This document shows positions 10,136-22,184 of a DNA stretch of 64,000 nucleotides, piece by piece. Source of the DNA: Tilletiaria anomala UBC 951. Lineage: Eukaryota; Basidiomycota; Exobasidiomycetes; Georgefischeriales; Tilletiariaceae. The stretch is from the NCBI RefSeq assembly GCF_000711695.1, contig NW_013546982.1, positions 1 through 64,000 on the forward strand, given 5' to 3'. The translations under genes and the position numbers were made by a program. Within the stretch, counting starts at the first letter, position 1; the number at the start of each line of letters is the position of its first letter. The notes below the pieces were generated by a model that saw only the letters and a program-made list of their open reading frames with translations, was not told the DNA's origin and did no database searches.

Positions 10136-11638
10136 TCAACTGAGGTGTGCAGGATGGGACCCCGGACCAAATGTTATCCTCACCAGACTGTCCATTTTTG
10201 CCAAAGTCGCCAGCAAGCCTGCGATCGCTTCGTATTGCGATTCATCCGCCTTGGAATAGTCATTGCGGATGGCTCTGGCCAATTCTGTGACGCCTACGCC
10301 CATGCTGGCCTCTTCGTAAGTATCTGTGAGCACACTTCCCTCGCCAATGCCGGTTCCGTTCATTCTTGCCCCCGAGGCAGATGCCGCGGTCGGGGCAGCG
10401 CCGATGCCTCCTCCAGGCGTTTGTGGTGCCATGGGCCACTGGCTGAATTCGTTCATGATGTCATCCGCCTTTTGAAATGCCGTCTCGCGCGCTTCATACG
10501 TCAGATGCGTCAGTGCATTTTCCAGCACATTCGCGGCAAACGCACAGCAGAGCAGGCAGAGCGCTCGCGTGACGCGGAAAGTGACATCCGCTTTCTCTTC
10601 GCGATAGAAAATGTTGGCATGTACCGAAGATGAGCTGGAGGTGAGGAGAACGAGTATTCGTTTTAGGACAGCATCTTTGGTTGCGGTGTCTGCCACAGGA
10701 TGCGTTGCCATGTCGAACAGCAAAAAGTTGCGCTTTTCAGTCCGTAAAATACCCTTGTCTACCAATCCCTTTGCGAGCCGTTCGCGGACCTGCTTCATCT
10801 GGAAGCCAATCTTCATCCAGTTCCAGGTCTCACCTGAGTGGATTTAGCGAACGTACTTGTGAGCATGCCACCATATGCATGTTGCTTTCACGTTGCACTT
10901 ACCGCTGAGCAAGTCCACCCATTGTGAACAGCTCATTGGCTCATCACATGCCTTCATGACTTTCAATGCTTCGTCCAACAGCACCTCCCCCGTCATCTTC
11001 GAGCCGATCACTTCAAGAATCCGATCTTGCACTGCGAATCTCCGCCGACTTGGATCCTTGGTGACCGCTATCCGCTTCCGTAGCACGAGCTCGAGTAGAA
11101 TGCAGCCACGCAGTGCGTATGAAATGTTGTCATTCCAGAAAGAAAGATACCCCTGTGAGCGCACCATCAGGAAGCAGATTAGCACATGGTGGACAAAGGC
11201 TGCGCATGGATGAATACGCACCGCTCTGTCCTTGAGTCCTAACAGAAGGATCTCCTCCATCAGAGTAAGGTGTGGGTGCTCGTTTGTCTCCTTGTCATCA
11301 TTCAGGTCCCTTGGATCATAAGCGACTCTTCGACCCCGGTCGTCGGTGACAGTGATGCTCTGTCCACCCCCTCCAGATCGGCTGAAAGAGGCAATCCCTG
11401 GCGAATTCGGATTGCCTAGATCGCCATCCCGCCGCCGTGTTCGTGAGGACGATCCTACATCCCAGCTCGACCTGCTTTCTCCACCATTTTCCTGATGCAC
11501 AGGTGTACTGGTGTGCGAGCGAGGTGGGGTATCTTCGTCCAGGTCAGCCACTGCTCCTGCAGCCCAGCTAGTCGACGGGGCAGCCGACGAACCGGGTACG
11601 CGCCGTCGTTGGAGGCCTCCTGTCCCAGATGCGCTCAT
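10136..11638 (-). CDS. VPS74: VPS74/GOLPH3 Golgi PI4P-binding glycosyltransferase adaptor
   Basis: Exons 11638-11222, 11152-10903 and 10833-10136 give 454 aa. GOLPH3 proteins bind PI4P on Golgi membranes and retain glycosyltransferases through COPI. The family core is clear: LTLMEEILLLGLKDR, GYLSFWNDNISYALRGCILLEL, LLSGETWNWMKIGFQMKQVR, ERLAKGLVDKGILRTEKRNF. The first ~110 residues are a low-complexity Ser/Arg/Gly extension. An insert rich in Gly, Ala and Thr lies within the C-terminal third, before the conserved final helices. Intron 11221-11153 is 69 nt and stop-free in frame, so unspliced RNA would add 23 residues inside the most conserved segment. Divergent from the Ap4A phosphorylase gene. 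Confidence 0.95.
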
Positions 11639-12183
11639 ACTGCCAAGTGTCTAAAGCCAGACGTCCCGAGGGTGCTGGATCGGTGGAGTCGGCAGAACTC
11701 TAGCACAACCAGTAGCACATGTCTGATCTATGGAAAGTATCACGTGGAGAACTGTTCGCGCCTAATTGATTCATCCATTTATTCCTTGCAATGTGTACTT
11801 GCATTTTGAAAACAAGGAGACGGAGGGTCTCATCAGGCACCAGACCGCAGGGGGGCGTAATGGCCATGGGTTTTTTGGATAAGTGGACCGCGGTGTCACT
11901 AACTCGTTGCTAACTGGGATCAACTCAATCAATGCAGGGAACAGTGTCGTGGACGACAGTCCTGCATGCTCTTCAGTCTTCGCCCTTTAGGCAGAATTCG
12001 AGAGAGAGACCAAGTGACAGACAGCCAGATCAGCCTTGATCGCGGGAACGCCGGGGAAGCGCCTTGATTGCAGTGCCATACATGGCCTGGAGGCATCTGC
12101 CGCATCTGTTTCAACCGCCATCGCTCATTCCCACGTGCTCGCACCCGACTCGCCGTACAAGCCTGCATAGATCCTTACGCGCG
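11639..12183. other. Divergent intergenic region between VPS74 and Ap4A phosphorylase
   Basis: Holds both promoters. An upstream in-frame ATG at 12082 would extend the phosphorylase by 34 residues with a basic, Arg/His/Pro-rich leader. Nothing else is recognised. Confidence 0.6.
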
Positions 12184-13521
12184 ATGACTTCCCAATCCGA
12201 AATAAAGCGTATATTTTTTGGCGTCATGCAGCAATACGAAAAGGCGATTACTACTGGAGATGCTTTCTTCTATCCGTCAGAGGTCCATGTTCTGCACGAG
12301 AGTAGCACTGGCTTGCAAGTGCCGTGGATCCTACGCAATGTCCCTTCTCTCCTCGAGAAGCCGACGCCGAATGCGGTCAACCCTGGGGTTGGAGCGAGCG
12401 AAGGGCAGAAACGGGACGAGACGGGCTTACAACAGAACAAATCAGATCCATTTCTGCCGCCTTACGTGCCAAACTTGCTCGTGAAGGAATGCGATGAAGG
12501 CGTTATCCTCCTCAACAAGTTCTGTGTCGTCCCCAAGCATTTTCTCCTCATCACAAAAGGTTGGTACTGCAATTTTTGACTTTATTCATTCTTGCAACTG
12601 ACTAAAGCCTTGCGGACCCAGATTTCGTTCCGCAAGACCTCCCTCCTCCACCCCCACTGCTCAGCTTAGCCTATCGAATCGTAACAGCACATCCCATGTC
12701 TGACGACAGTGAAATGCTTGCTTTTTTCAACTGTGGCTGGGACAGCGGGGCAAGCCAAAAGCATTGTCATTTACAGTGCATCGAAGTACGTAAGGATGAT
12801 ATGCAACAAAATGCGAATGCAACGGGTACGGACGAACACGACGAGGATGGTCTCATCCCCATTGAGAAGTTGTTGAACAAAATCGAGAAAGACGGGAAAG
12901 AGCACGGTGGGTGCTCAACAAAATTGCACACGAGAACGCATGCTGAATTTTCGAAGCTTCCTGCAGATGGTGTGTATGCCCTCCCAGTACCCTGGCAGCA
13001 CTTTGTCGCGCTGCTTGACGCAGGCCAGGCGAAAAAAGCCGGTACAACGGAGCAATATGTCACGAATAAGCTTATGGGCCTTTTAGATGCAATGATTCAA
13101 GCCAAATATGCCCTTTCATCGGCGGCGATAGAATCGTCCGGCAAAGATCAGACCGAAAGGCAGGATGGCGGGTTGATGGGCTCGGGGCGCACGCCGAGCT
13201 TCAACTTGCTCGTCACGAGACGTGCGATGCACTTCATTCCGAGGCGAACAGAGGAGTACAAGCTCGAAGGCGAATGGCCAGTGGTGAACGGAAAACAGCT
13301 CGGGGTCATGAGCATCAATGCAATGGGTGAGTTGCCACCTGCCCGGCGTGCAAATCAATTCACTCTTATGATCATTCGCTCTCCACTCAGGTTTTGCTGG
13401 CATGCTGTTGGCAAAGCATGCGTCCGAGGTGGAGGCCATTCAGCGCATGCCGAGGGGAGTGGCCGCGATACTGTCCCATGTAGGGCTGCCACCGGCGCCG
13501 GAAATGAGCAATCACATTTGA
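12184..13521 (+). CDS. Ap4A phosphorylase (ATP adenylyltransferase, APA1/APA2 family)
   Basis: Exons 12184-12559, 12622-13326 and 13391-13521 give 403 aa. The enzyme phosphorolyses diadenosine tetraphosphate to ATP and ADP. Visible family features: ILLNKFCVVPKHFLLITKDF, the active-site histidine triad KHCHLQC (H173, H175, Q177), FSKLPADGVYALPVP, NLLVTRRAMHFIPRR, and the C-terminal INAMGFAGMLLAKH. The central histidine is taken as the nucleotidyl acceptor by family knowledge. It is longer than yeast APA2 (about 325 aa) because of inserts around the catalytic region. Both introns (62 and 64 nt) have clear donors. Its stop lies very close to, or within, the 3' end of the next minus-strand gene. 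Confidence 0.94.
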
Positions 13522-13529
13522 CGCTCGTC

Positions 13530-13941
13530 ATCTCTCGATAAAATTGTTTTGCTGCGGTATCTGGATGCTTCATCGAGATGCTTGTGAAGAGGAATGTCAC
13601 CTTGCACCGCGGGTCCTCAGCAGCGTTTCGCGCGTAAAAAAAGTTCATCGCCTGACTGATGGTTAGCACAAAGAGACCTCCCGCGACTGTCCGGATGTCG
13701 GATACCGCTTCTCCCGAAGCCGGCACCAACGTGTCAAGCTTTGCAGGGGAGAAGACAGCGTTGCCGGAGCGAGCGCCTTCAGCTCTGGTCTGACATGATA
13801 ACGCCTGAGGATATGCCGACCGTCTGAAACGTGTGGAATCAGCATCAGTCCAGCAAAAGGGGTCAAGATGGCTAGAGCAATGACGGCGAGGTACGCCAGG
13901 CGCACGCTCGGATTTAAATTGTCAATGATCTCAAACAGCAT
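13530..13941 (-). CDS. Hypothetical small membrane protein (approximate model)
   Basis: The ATG at 13941 opens a hydrophobic frame: MLFEIIDNLNPSVRLAYLAV then IALAILTPFAGLMLIP. A second coding-looking block (about 13735-13530) reads LDTLVPASGEAVSDIRTVAG, GLFVLTISQAMNFFYA. The pattern recalls small DUF4345-like four-helix proteins, but the splice between the blocks (near 13830 to 13737) is not settled and the C-terminal end is uncertain. A frame at 14374-14096 could be unrelated. It is convergent with the Ap4A phosphorylase, possibly overlapping its 3' UTR. Confidence 0.45.
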
Positions 13942-15863
13942 AGGTCAGTCAATTGGTTGCTCATCCCGGTAGTCCTGAAACCAAGAGAAAAGCCAATCCG
14001 CTTGCTCATTTTTCCAAGGTACTGCAATCGAGCCAAGGACCACTGGGGCTATACAACGGGCAGAGATCTGCAGACGCGAGGAATCCGTATGATGTTCAAA
14101 CCCCTCTGGGTCTTTTGAGCCAACTCACCAGGTACGCACGCAAGTTGCATGCAAGAGTGTAGTTCTTAAGTCTGTTTATTCTTACTCGACGTTCTGCGCT
14201 ACCGCGCTGTCCGGGTTGATTATCAAGTGGTTGGCGTAAGTACTCCATGTCGTACTGAATGGAGGAAGACCTGTAGTCAACGCCTGACGAGTAACCTTCG
14301 TAGTCGTATCGCCTTACACGCATGAAGTGACGACCCAGATGACGCTGAGTCGGGAAGGCTAGCACGAAATACAAGCCAGTCTATGTGAAGGATCCAGCAG
14401 AGGTTTCATCTCGACCGCAACTCTTGGGGAGCATCCTTGCTGTTTCTCCCAGTGAACCACATGGACAAAGTCAGCAGTGCGGGGAGTGTCGAGATACTAG
14501 CACAAGTTTCCCACGCCTCCATCAGACGCTGAGAAAAGGGGCTTCCCACGTAAATCACCTTCAACGCTGCCGACACTCGCCGCTCTTCAGCGCTGCTGAC
14601 ATTGGGTATCCGAGTGGGCGTCCCTTCTGGGCCGCGAGTAAGAATGTAGCGTAGGGTTGGAGGGGAGGCCGTACAGCTCTGACTTGCGCATGCTGCCGTA
14701 AGACAGGCATGCGAGGCCAGCGCCTTGCGGAGTATCGCATGTGTGGAGATGACTCAAGGTGGGGCTGTCATCATCCCGCTCAGAGAGCTCGGCCACAAGG
14801 TGCGACCTTATGCAGGCTCGTGCCGTTGGATAGCCACGTGGTGGCGTGCACAGCGAGGTCCAGATTAGGGCGCAAACCCGCCTGTGGCGTTCGGGATATG
14901 AGCAACGTCTTCCCCCATTATAAAGACTTGAACCTCAGAGGTTGGGCTAAACCTTTTGATTGAGATTTCATTAAATCTATAGTAGAACCTATCTGACGAG
15001 GGTATACATTGACAAGAGCGACGGAGGTGCAACTGAACCACAACGTTGTTGCTGCTTCAGTACTCATCTGGAAGCTTGATGTTTGATGCTTGATGATGAA
15101 AGCAGAAAGCTTGTAAGCCAGAGTCATGTGCATGCATGTACTATCGCCAGGACAGGGTCAGCAGCCCTGCCCTACCTTGTTCGCAACGGGCACACGTGCT
15201 ATATATATGACAGAGTGACAATCCTGGGGGTGGTGGAATGGTGAGTGGGCCAGTCGTCCCTCGTGCTGGCATATTTCGATTCAACGCTGCAAACTCTGGG
15301 TCTGCTTATCAGATTGGTGCACATTGGTCCGAGCTTGCCCAAGTAGACCGGTTCAACCTCGAGCCAATGAATCTGAATCGCATCGAGGTGTTGAACTCGT
15401 GGAGACAGGTTCAAATAATGCAGCCGAAAAGGTCAACTTCCTTGGGCAGCAAGCGAAAACATCAGAATAATCTGAGTAGAAAAGGCGGTAGAATGTACTT
15501 GCACCTCTGCAAAAAAAAACAAAGTAAAGGCATGGCCACAAGGCGAGTGTCTATTAGGGTTATGCACACGACGAGTGCGACGCACGGGCCTTCATGCGTT
15601 TGGCGGGCTCGGGTCTCGGGTCTCGGCCTCTCCGGGACGAAGGATGATCCAACTCGGACGGCTCGAAAGCAGTTTCAAGCTTGTTGGTATGAACAAAGCG
15701 ACCCCGCTCAATGAGGCCTGTAAAAGACGGTCGCTGTCCAGCACACCCTCCTGCGCAACGTGCTGAAGGCAGGCTTTGTCAAATCTTCTCGTTCCTCTCC
15801 CCAAGAGCTAGAATGCACACCTGCCGTTGTTCGAGTCGCCCTAGACGATGTTGTTGAACCACG
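13942..15863. other. Gene-poor stretch, nothing firmly recognised
   Basis: Nearly 2 kb with only short frames of unremarkable composition on both strands. The frame at 14374-14096 (minus) is open for 93 codons but lacks an ATG near its start and matches no family I know. No terminal repeats, tRNA arms or transposon motifs were seen. The right end should hold the promoter of the arylesterase gene. Confidence 0.5.
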
Positions 15864-17146
15864 ATGGCGACTATCGCCGTACTCTTCGCGGCCCTTGCCG
15901 GCCTCGGGTATGTCGCTGTTCCCCTTGTCAGGGACGTTGCCGGGATCGGCAGAGCAATCACCCCGACGAGAAACGGCAACTGCGTCAAGATCCAAAGTTT
16001 GTCGGGTTGCGAAGACTTTTGGATGCACCACGAGTCGGGCTTGCTGTATGCCGCCTGTTCAGCGGCCGAGGGCAAAAAGCATTGGTTCCCTGGCATGGCA
16101 AACTTGCATGCCGATCAAAGGACCCTCAACGACGCAGTGTACATCCTGGATACCAATTCAGACCTGAAGACCAACCCAAAAGTAACCAAAGTCAAGACGG
16201 AAGGATTCAGCGGCCTCAATGGCGATGGCACATTCAATCTGCATGGCATCAACGTTCACGTCATCCCCGCCGTATCCACTGACGAAAACCCTACCCTGCG
16301 GATCTTCTTGAACAATCACCGCCCTACGCTCGACGTCCAGGGCAATTTGATCGACAACACAAAGACCGGCGCCAATTCCACCATCGAGATCTTTGAGACA
16401 ACGCTAGGGAGTGACAGCATGACCCACGTCCGCACTTGGGCCGATCCGCTTATCCACACGCCGAATCGTGTCGCTCCGGTAGATGCGGACGGCTTCTTGT
16501 ACACGAATGATCACCAGAGAAAATCAGGAAAGCACGTACGTGTTGAGACAAGCGATTCGCAAGCGGCTCACTCCTTTTTTTGCTTACGCTGATTATATCT
16601 CCTCGGTAGCGCGACACGATCGAGACGCTGCATCCAGTCGCTAACGTGGGATACTGTGATCCTGCTGTTGGATGCAAGATCGTTTATTCTCCCAGCGCGT
16701 TGCCCAACGGCCTTGTCCGTCTGAGTCAGCATGCAAATCGATACCTCGTTCCCTACTCTGGCCGCCCACATCAAACGCTCTTTGACTTTGACCCTGCGTC
16801 CAAGGCATTGAATAAGGTCGTCGACATCCCCGTGGGCATGCCAAGCGATAATGTCAACATGGCCAGCAACGGTGACGCTTTCGCCGCCAGCTTCCCCAAG
16901 GTGTTCGACACGGCCGCAGTCCTTGCTGCTGGGGATCCGTACAACCGCAAAGCCCCAGGCACGGTCATACGTATCCCGGCAGCCGACCTGGCCTCAGCTG
17001 GCGCGGATGGCTGGCACATTGAAAAGTTCTACGAGGCAGACGGCAGCGATGTCAACGTGATTACCAACGCCAACTTGGACGTTGCCCGCAACTTACTCTA
17101 CCTTTCCGGCCCCATCTCGCCGCATCTGAGCGTCTGCAGCGTCTGA
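15864..17146 (+). CDS. Paraoxonase/arylesterase-like calcium-dependent hydrolase
   Basis: Exons 15864-16535 and 16610-17146 give 402 aa. This six-bladed propeller family hydrolyses lactones and aryl esters; the substrate here is unknown. Family residues are in place: GCEDF (E50, D51), NLHGINVH (H127), LNNHRP, GFLYTNDH (N215), LPNGLVRLS (N257) and PSDNVNMASNGD (D304, N305). By comparison with PON1 these are the two-calcium ligands and catalytic-site positions. The N-terminus is hydrophobic (ATIAVLFAALAGLGYVAVPL), an uncleaved signal-anchor as in PON1 or a secretion signal. The phase-0 intron carries a GTACGT donor. RCL1 follows in tandem 870 bp on. Confidence 0.9.
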
Positions 17147-18019
17147 CTTGGCTGCAATGCGTCTCCACAGAGTAATTCAAAAGGTGAGAAATTGCGCCAA
17201 AGAAAAATACAGATCTTGAAAGAAAGAGAGAAATCAAATACAACGGTCTGTAAAAAGGACTGGAACCATGTAATTCGGGACACTACCAACCCCAGTCACC
17301 CATGCTCGCAAAATGCGAAAATCATTCTCCTCTCTTACCCAATGTTTAAAACGATGTAATTGCGTCTCTTTGCTGTTTTTGAGCAGAAACAAGGCTGTAT
17401 ACGGTAGTAAACTTGAGTGCAAGGACAGAGCACCCGCTGTGTGACTCCTCGCAGACGAATGCAAGGTGATCCATGACGTTGAGATCAAGGCATGGTCTCA
17501 GATGCACCAGGCGTTGATCCGCCAACTTGGTCACATTTGGTTGCATTCCCGCCCCTCACTTGAGGGAGACGTTGCTTGAAACTTTGACAGAATCAAGATC
17601 GACAAGGTAACTATGAGCCGCCTTGTGGCTGTTCCACTCCAGGAAGGCGGGGACGGTGTACACGAAAGGACGGAGGCTAACGAACCCCCCCCCCCCAAAG
17701 AAATTAACAAACGAAATGGATATTCCGAGGTCACTTGTTAGGGTTGCTGCTTCTGCGCATGCTTTCAACGAGGGGGTGTTCGGGAAGTGTGGAGCTCGGA
17801 ACTCGGAATTCGGAATCACGTCCAGAAATTTCGCTCCCTTCGCTCCTACTCTCGCCCCCCAAGGAGCGTTGCTGTCCGAGAAGTACAAGGTTGGCCTTGT
17901 TGCTGTCGCGCATGGCTATAACCCGACATGCTGTTCCGTGTGCGGGAGGACCATTAGCCACAGTTGGTACTGAAAACAACCCAAGAAACGGCAGTCATCA
18001 TACCCTCTTGAGCTGCGCA
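17147..18019. other. Intergenic with C12 homopolymer
   Basis: About 870 bp between tandem genes, holding the arylesterase 3' UTR and RCL1 promoter. A run of 12 C residues (17685-17696) is likely unstable and error-prone in sequencing. Frames crossing it have no recognisable product. Confidence 0.6.
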
Positions 18020-19507
18020 ATGTCGGTAGCGTCGACCTCCAAAAAGCGAAAAGTAAACGCCATTAGCGGCGGTACAGCAGCCTCCATGACCAGCGGCAGC
18101 AGCGTCCCTTCTGCATCAGAGCAGCAATCTGCGAGTGCGTCTCGTCTGATGCGCTTCACGGGACATGCCTACTTGCGACAAAGAATCGTTCTTTCGGTGT
18201 TGTCTGGGCGTCCAATTCGAATAGACAAGATCCGAGCATCGTCGTCGTTCACAGAGCCCGGTCTTTCCAATTACGAGGCATCATTTCTGCGTCTCATCGA
18301 GAAGATCACTAACGGCAGCAAAGTGGAGATTGGGTACACCGGTACTTCCATCTTCCTAAAGCCGGGGATTGTAAGCGGTGGAAAGGTGACGCACGACTGT
18401 GGGGCGGACAAGAGCATCAGCTGGTATCTAGAGTGGATTATCTGCCTTGCGCCTTTTGCCAAGCGTGAGCTCCACCTCACCTTAAAAGGCATCACGACGC
18501 ACTATAACGAGCTTGGGGTAAGAGCACGATCATCAAATTTTCTGTAAAATGATCATCAGGTACTGACCACTCTCCCTTCGTGAAAGGCGGATATTCTCCG
18601 CACTGTCACTCTGCCGCACTTGCAACTCTTCATGCCGACCGAGCTTTCCTCCCTCTCTTCTCCCCTTGAACTTCGCATCCTCAAACGAGGAGCACCCCCG
18701 CTTGGTGGTGGCGAGGTGTTCTTTTGTTGTCCACTCCTACCTTCAACGGGAGGTACGGGATCGGGAGGGTCATCGGCGGGTGGCATGATTAGGAGCTTGA
18801 ACTTTACGCAGCCTGGTCGCGTACGACGAATACGAGGTATCGCTAGCGCTACGCGCGTCAGCCCGCAAATGGCAAATCGCATGATCGATAGTGCCAGGGG
18901 TGTCCTCAATAGATACATTCCGGATTTGTACCTCTTTGCAGATGTGTTCAAGGGTGATGAAAGCGGCAAGTGAGTATGCATGTCGCTGTAAAGATGGCTA
19001 TTCTGTTGATTGTCGCATCTCTTTGTGCCGTCCAGATCACCAGGCTACGCGTTATCCCTTGTTGCAACCTCCACAACAGGTGTTCTGCACTGCGCAGAAG
19101 CGCTTTCCAATCCTTCATCCTCAGAACAGTCCCTATCCACGCCCGAAGAAGTTGCACTCAGTGCTTCCCGCGCTCTCTTGACGGAAATTGCTAGCCGGGG
19201 CTGCATAGACCGTGCACACCAAGCGATGGTCCTCCTTCTGATGGCCGTAGGACCGGAGGACGTGAGCAAGGTGCGGATGGGCCGTCTCACGGCGAATGCG
19301 GTGCAAATGCTCCGGGACATACAAGATACCTTAGGAGTCAGGTTCAAGATCAAGGATGCTGATGCGGAGCAAGGGAAGAAGAGGGCGAAGAGTGTTGTGC
19401 ATGCCGAAAACGCCGAGCCGAGTGAAACTAAAGTGGAGGTGGAAGGGGACGAAGTGATACTAAGCTGCTTTGGTGTTGCGGTCCGGGGCGCTCGCAAGGT
19501 TGGGTGA
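18020..19507 (+). CDS. RCL1: RNA 3'-phosphate cyclase-like protein RCL1 (18S rRNA processing)
   Basis: Exons 18020-18517, 18587-18969 and 19036-19507 give 450 aa. Rcl1 is a nucleolar cyclase homologue that binds Bms1 and is needed for early pre-rRNA cleavage in the SSU processome. Family segments: FTGHAYLRQRIVLSVLSGRP, GLSNYEASFLRLIEKITNGS, GTSIFLKPGIVSGGKVTHDC, RELHLTLKGITTHYNELGAD, APPLGGGEVFFCCPLLP, RVSPQMANRMIDSARGVLNR, PGYALSLVATSTTG, and the C-terminal HQAMVLLLMAVGPEDVSKVR. The N-terminal ~40 residues are low-complexity Ser-rich, and a Lys-rich insert lies near the C-terminus. The cyclase AMP-accepting histidine is not expected in this non-catalytic branch. Convergent with the NHX gene, 115 bp between stops. 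Confidence 0.95.
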
Positions 19508-19622
19508 GGAGGCCGCAGGGGTATGCAACTCTGCAATGTATTCTGCTGGTTGCTGCAAGTCTTCGCTATCCTACATGTCTAGAGTTAATGCACCTATTAC
19601 ACTTTACTGACGAACCCTGAGT

Positions 19623-22184
19623 CTATGGCCCAAATGCCCCTTTCAATGTGGACGGCCCTGATGCTGTTCCCACAAGCGGACGCGTTGGCTCTGCCTCGTC
19701 GTCTTCGTCATCCTCGACCACGTCTGCGTCTCGCTCGCCGAAGACCAGCTCGTTCCGGGCAGCGCTAGTGCTCCGTGCCGCGCTTTTCGACAAGGCCACA
19801 GCCGCAGCCTGGGCCTCTAGCCGGTCCTTCTTTCGCTCCTCAGCTTTTCGATTTGCGACGCTGTTGCTGAACATGGGCAGCAAATAGCGCTCATCGATGC
19901 GCTGGAACCATTGACCATCGCGCATGATGAGGCCTGCCCGGCCCAGCAGCTGTCGCGCGGATGCAGAGCCTATGCCGCTGCGGGCCTCTTCAAGATCTAG
20001 CGGGCCGATTGCACTACTCGACGCTCGTGACGCCACGGTGGGTGCTGCTGCAGCTGTTCCTTCCGCTGTTGGCGAAGCACCGAAGTGCGCCGGGAGCACT
20101 TCACCAGAATGAGATGAAGACATGTCCTCGTCGTCATCAAGCTCGTAATGTGAAAAGTCGGTCATGTCAGCCGGCGCAGTGGCGAGCACGCGGCCACTAG
20201 CCTGCCACCCATATGAGAGCGGTGATGCAATTTGGCTTCCGCCGTGACCGGTGTGGATGTCGTCCGTGCTGACATTGTCCTTGAAGCTTGCCCGCAATGG
20301 TCTTGCGCTTTCTCGATCTTCCCATTGGCTGCGCCTGACGCCGCTGGTGGTCCTGCTCATTTGGGCGCGGCGATACGGTGCGCGGCGCCGCTGGGTGCCA
20401 GCCGAGCCCACAACGGAGCGCATGCTGTGCGTATCACTGCCCCCATATTCATCTTCGTCCGAAGAATCCCCATCGTCCTGCACGCCGGTGCGGATGCCGA
20501 GAATTTCGAGCATCTGCGCTGTCGTGCCACCAAACATGATGACGGTAAGCACGACGGCGACGAGGACGGTGGTCTGGAGCGGGATAGCATTCGTGCCTTC
20601 GATGCCTGCGCTCAGCGCAAAGCCAACCGCGCCGCGCAGACCAGCCCAGAAGAGCATGATCTGGTACTCGCGCGGAAGCTCTTCCTTCCCTGGTGTGCGG
20701 GCTGCGGCGCCGGTCCGCCGTCTGTTACGAGCGCGTCGGATGGCATTCACGATGCCTGCAATCGGAAAGACGGCGCAGTAGCGCGAAACGACGACGGCCA
20801 CTACGGTGATGATGATGAACAGCGGCTTGTACACTAACTCGTCTTGCGTAAAGAGACTGAGGCCAAGGTAGATAAAGATAAAGTTCTCTGACAGCTGCAT
20901 TTTTAAGAGTGTTAGCGAAGCGCGGAGAGATCAAATTGCGCATATATCGGCTCACGTTAGCTAGCGTCTGGAAAATGTATTTTGTTGTCTTTTGCGTTCG
21001 GGTCGACATGTTGTGGTATGCGTAGTGTTTGAGTGTGATACCGCAGAAGAGCAATGATACAATTCCTGGCGAAAGGAGGAAGCACAGTCAGTCAGTTTTT
21101 GTGGAAAAAAAGTAACCAGCTTGCATGCTCACCACTCATGGTAACACTGTTGCTGAAAAAGTAGCTCGTGTACGCTATCAAGAAAACAAGACAACTCTCC
21201 AAAGCTGGGTAGTAACTCAATCTAGAGTGTTTGAGCATCAGCGAGCACCCTAGTCCGAAGCAGATGCCGAGGGCCATGCTGAGCGTAAAAATGACGATGA
21301 AGAGCCCGAACCCATGGAAGATGGAGAGTGCCGAGATGGTCTTGCCTCGGAAGGTGCTCAGCGTGTCGAACATGACGATGGACACCGCGTCATTCAGAAT
21401 GCTTTCCCCGAAAATGACGCTGTAGAGCTGCGGGTCGACCTTGTATGTGTTGAAGATCGCGAGAATTGTGACAGGATCGGTGGCGCTAAGCGTCGAGCCA
21501 AAAATGAGGCACTCGAGGAAGGAGAGGGAGAGTGACTCAAGTTGCAGAAGCGACCAGATGTAGACGATCGCGCCGATGACAATCGCGCTGATGAAAGTGC
21601 CTGCGAACGCAAAGCAGAGGATAACCCAAAAATTGCGGAAGAAGTTTTCCTGCGCGGCATACAGAAGCTCGAGTAAATCCAAGCTATTTTGGCCAAGTTG
21701 AAGATTGGGCGAGGTCACTCACCTGCCTCAGGTCATAACCGCTCGCAAGGATGATGGGTGGCAGCAATACATTGAGCATTATAGTATTGCTGAAGCGTAG
21801 CATCTTCTGCACTTGCTCGCCGGGCCCGATCCTCAAGATGAGGCCGACAAACATGCCAGCGAAGAGCCCGACAATGGTTTCGTGCACAGCGGTGATCTTC
21901 TTGACTTTGAGGTAGTACGAGGTCCAGAAGGAGCCAATGAGGAGCATCAACACGAGAAATAGCGCCAATGAGGAGAACCGCTCGTTTTGCTCCGCCGCTG
22001 GCGGTACCGGCGGGTCTGGTACTGTCGAGGGTGGAGGGTCCATGTACGTAGCGTTGATCATCTGAGTGAGGGCTGTGGTAAGGAGACCTGCTGTGGTCCT
22101 TGGCGTGACATTTCTGGAGAAGTTCAATGGGTTGAACGTCGAGATGTTCGAGGGTGCGAGTACGCCAGTGACTCCAGTCGCCAT
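19623..22184 (-). CDS. NHX1: Na+/H+ exchanger, NHX1-type (CPA1), endosomal or vacuolar
   Basis: Exons 22184-21723, 21649-21133, 21065-20956 and 20894-19623 give 786 aa. It exchanges cytosolic Na+ or K+ for luminal H+. About 12 hydrophobic segments are seen. Motifs: NVLLPPIILASGYDL near TM3, CLIFGSTLSATDPVTILAIF, VIFGESILNDAVSIVMFDTL (the conserved ND pair of the transport site), GIVSLLFCGITLKHY, LSENFIFIYLGLSLF and MLFWAGLRGAVGFALS. The N-terminus has several N-glycosylation sequons before TM1. A ~300-residue cytosolic tail is acidic and Ser/Arg-rich, with an Ala-rich stretch. All three introns (61-73 nt) join conserved blocks cleanly. Divergent from CTF4 and convergent with RCL1. Confidence 0.94.

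Noticed and set aside
13355-13530. Extension of the small minus-strand membrane protein through the 3' end of the Ap4A phosphorylase
   Set aside because: The frame there overlaps the conserved last exon of the phosphorylase and turns Pro/Arg-rich, unlike the membrane segment.
17623-17973. Frame across the C12 homopolymer upstream of RCL1
   Set aside because: No family resemblance, and it passes through an unstable homopolymer; RCL1 begins cleanly at 18020.
19648-20837. Several plus-strand frames opposite the NHX tail
   Set aside because: Antisense of a verified exon; no ATG-led product of any known family.
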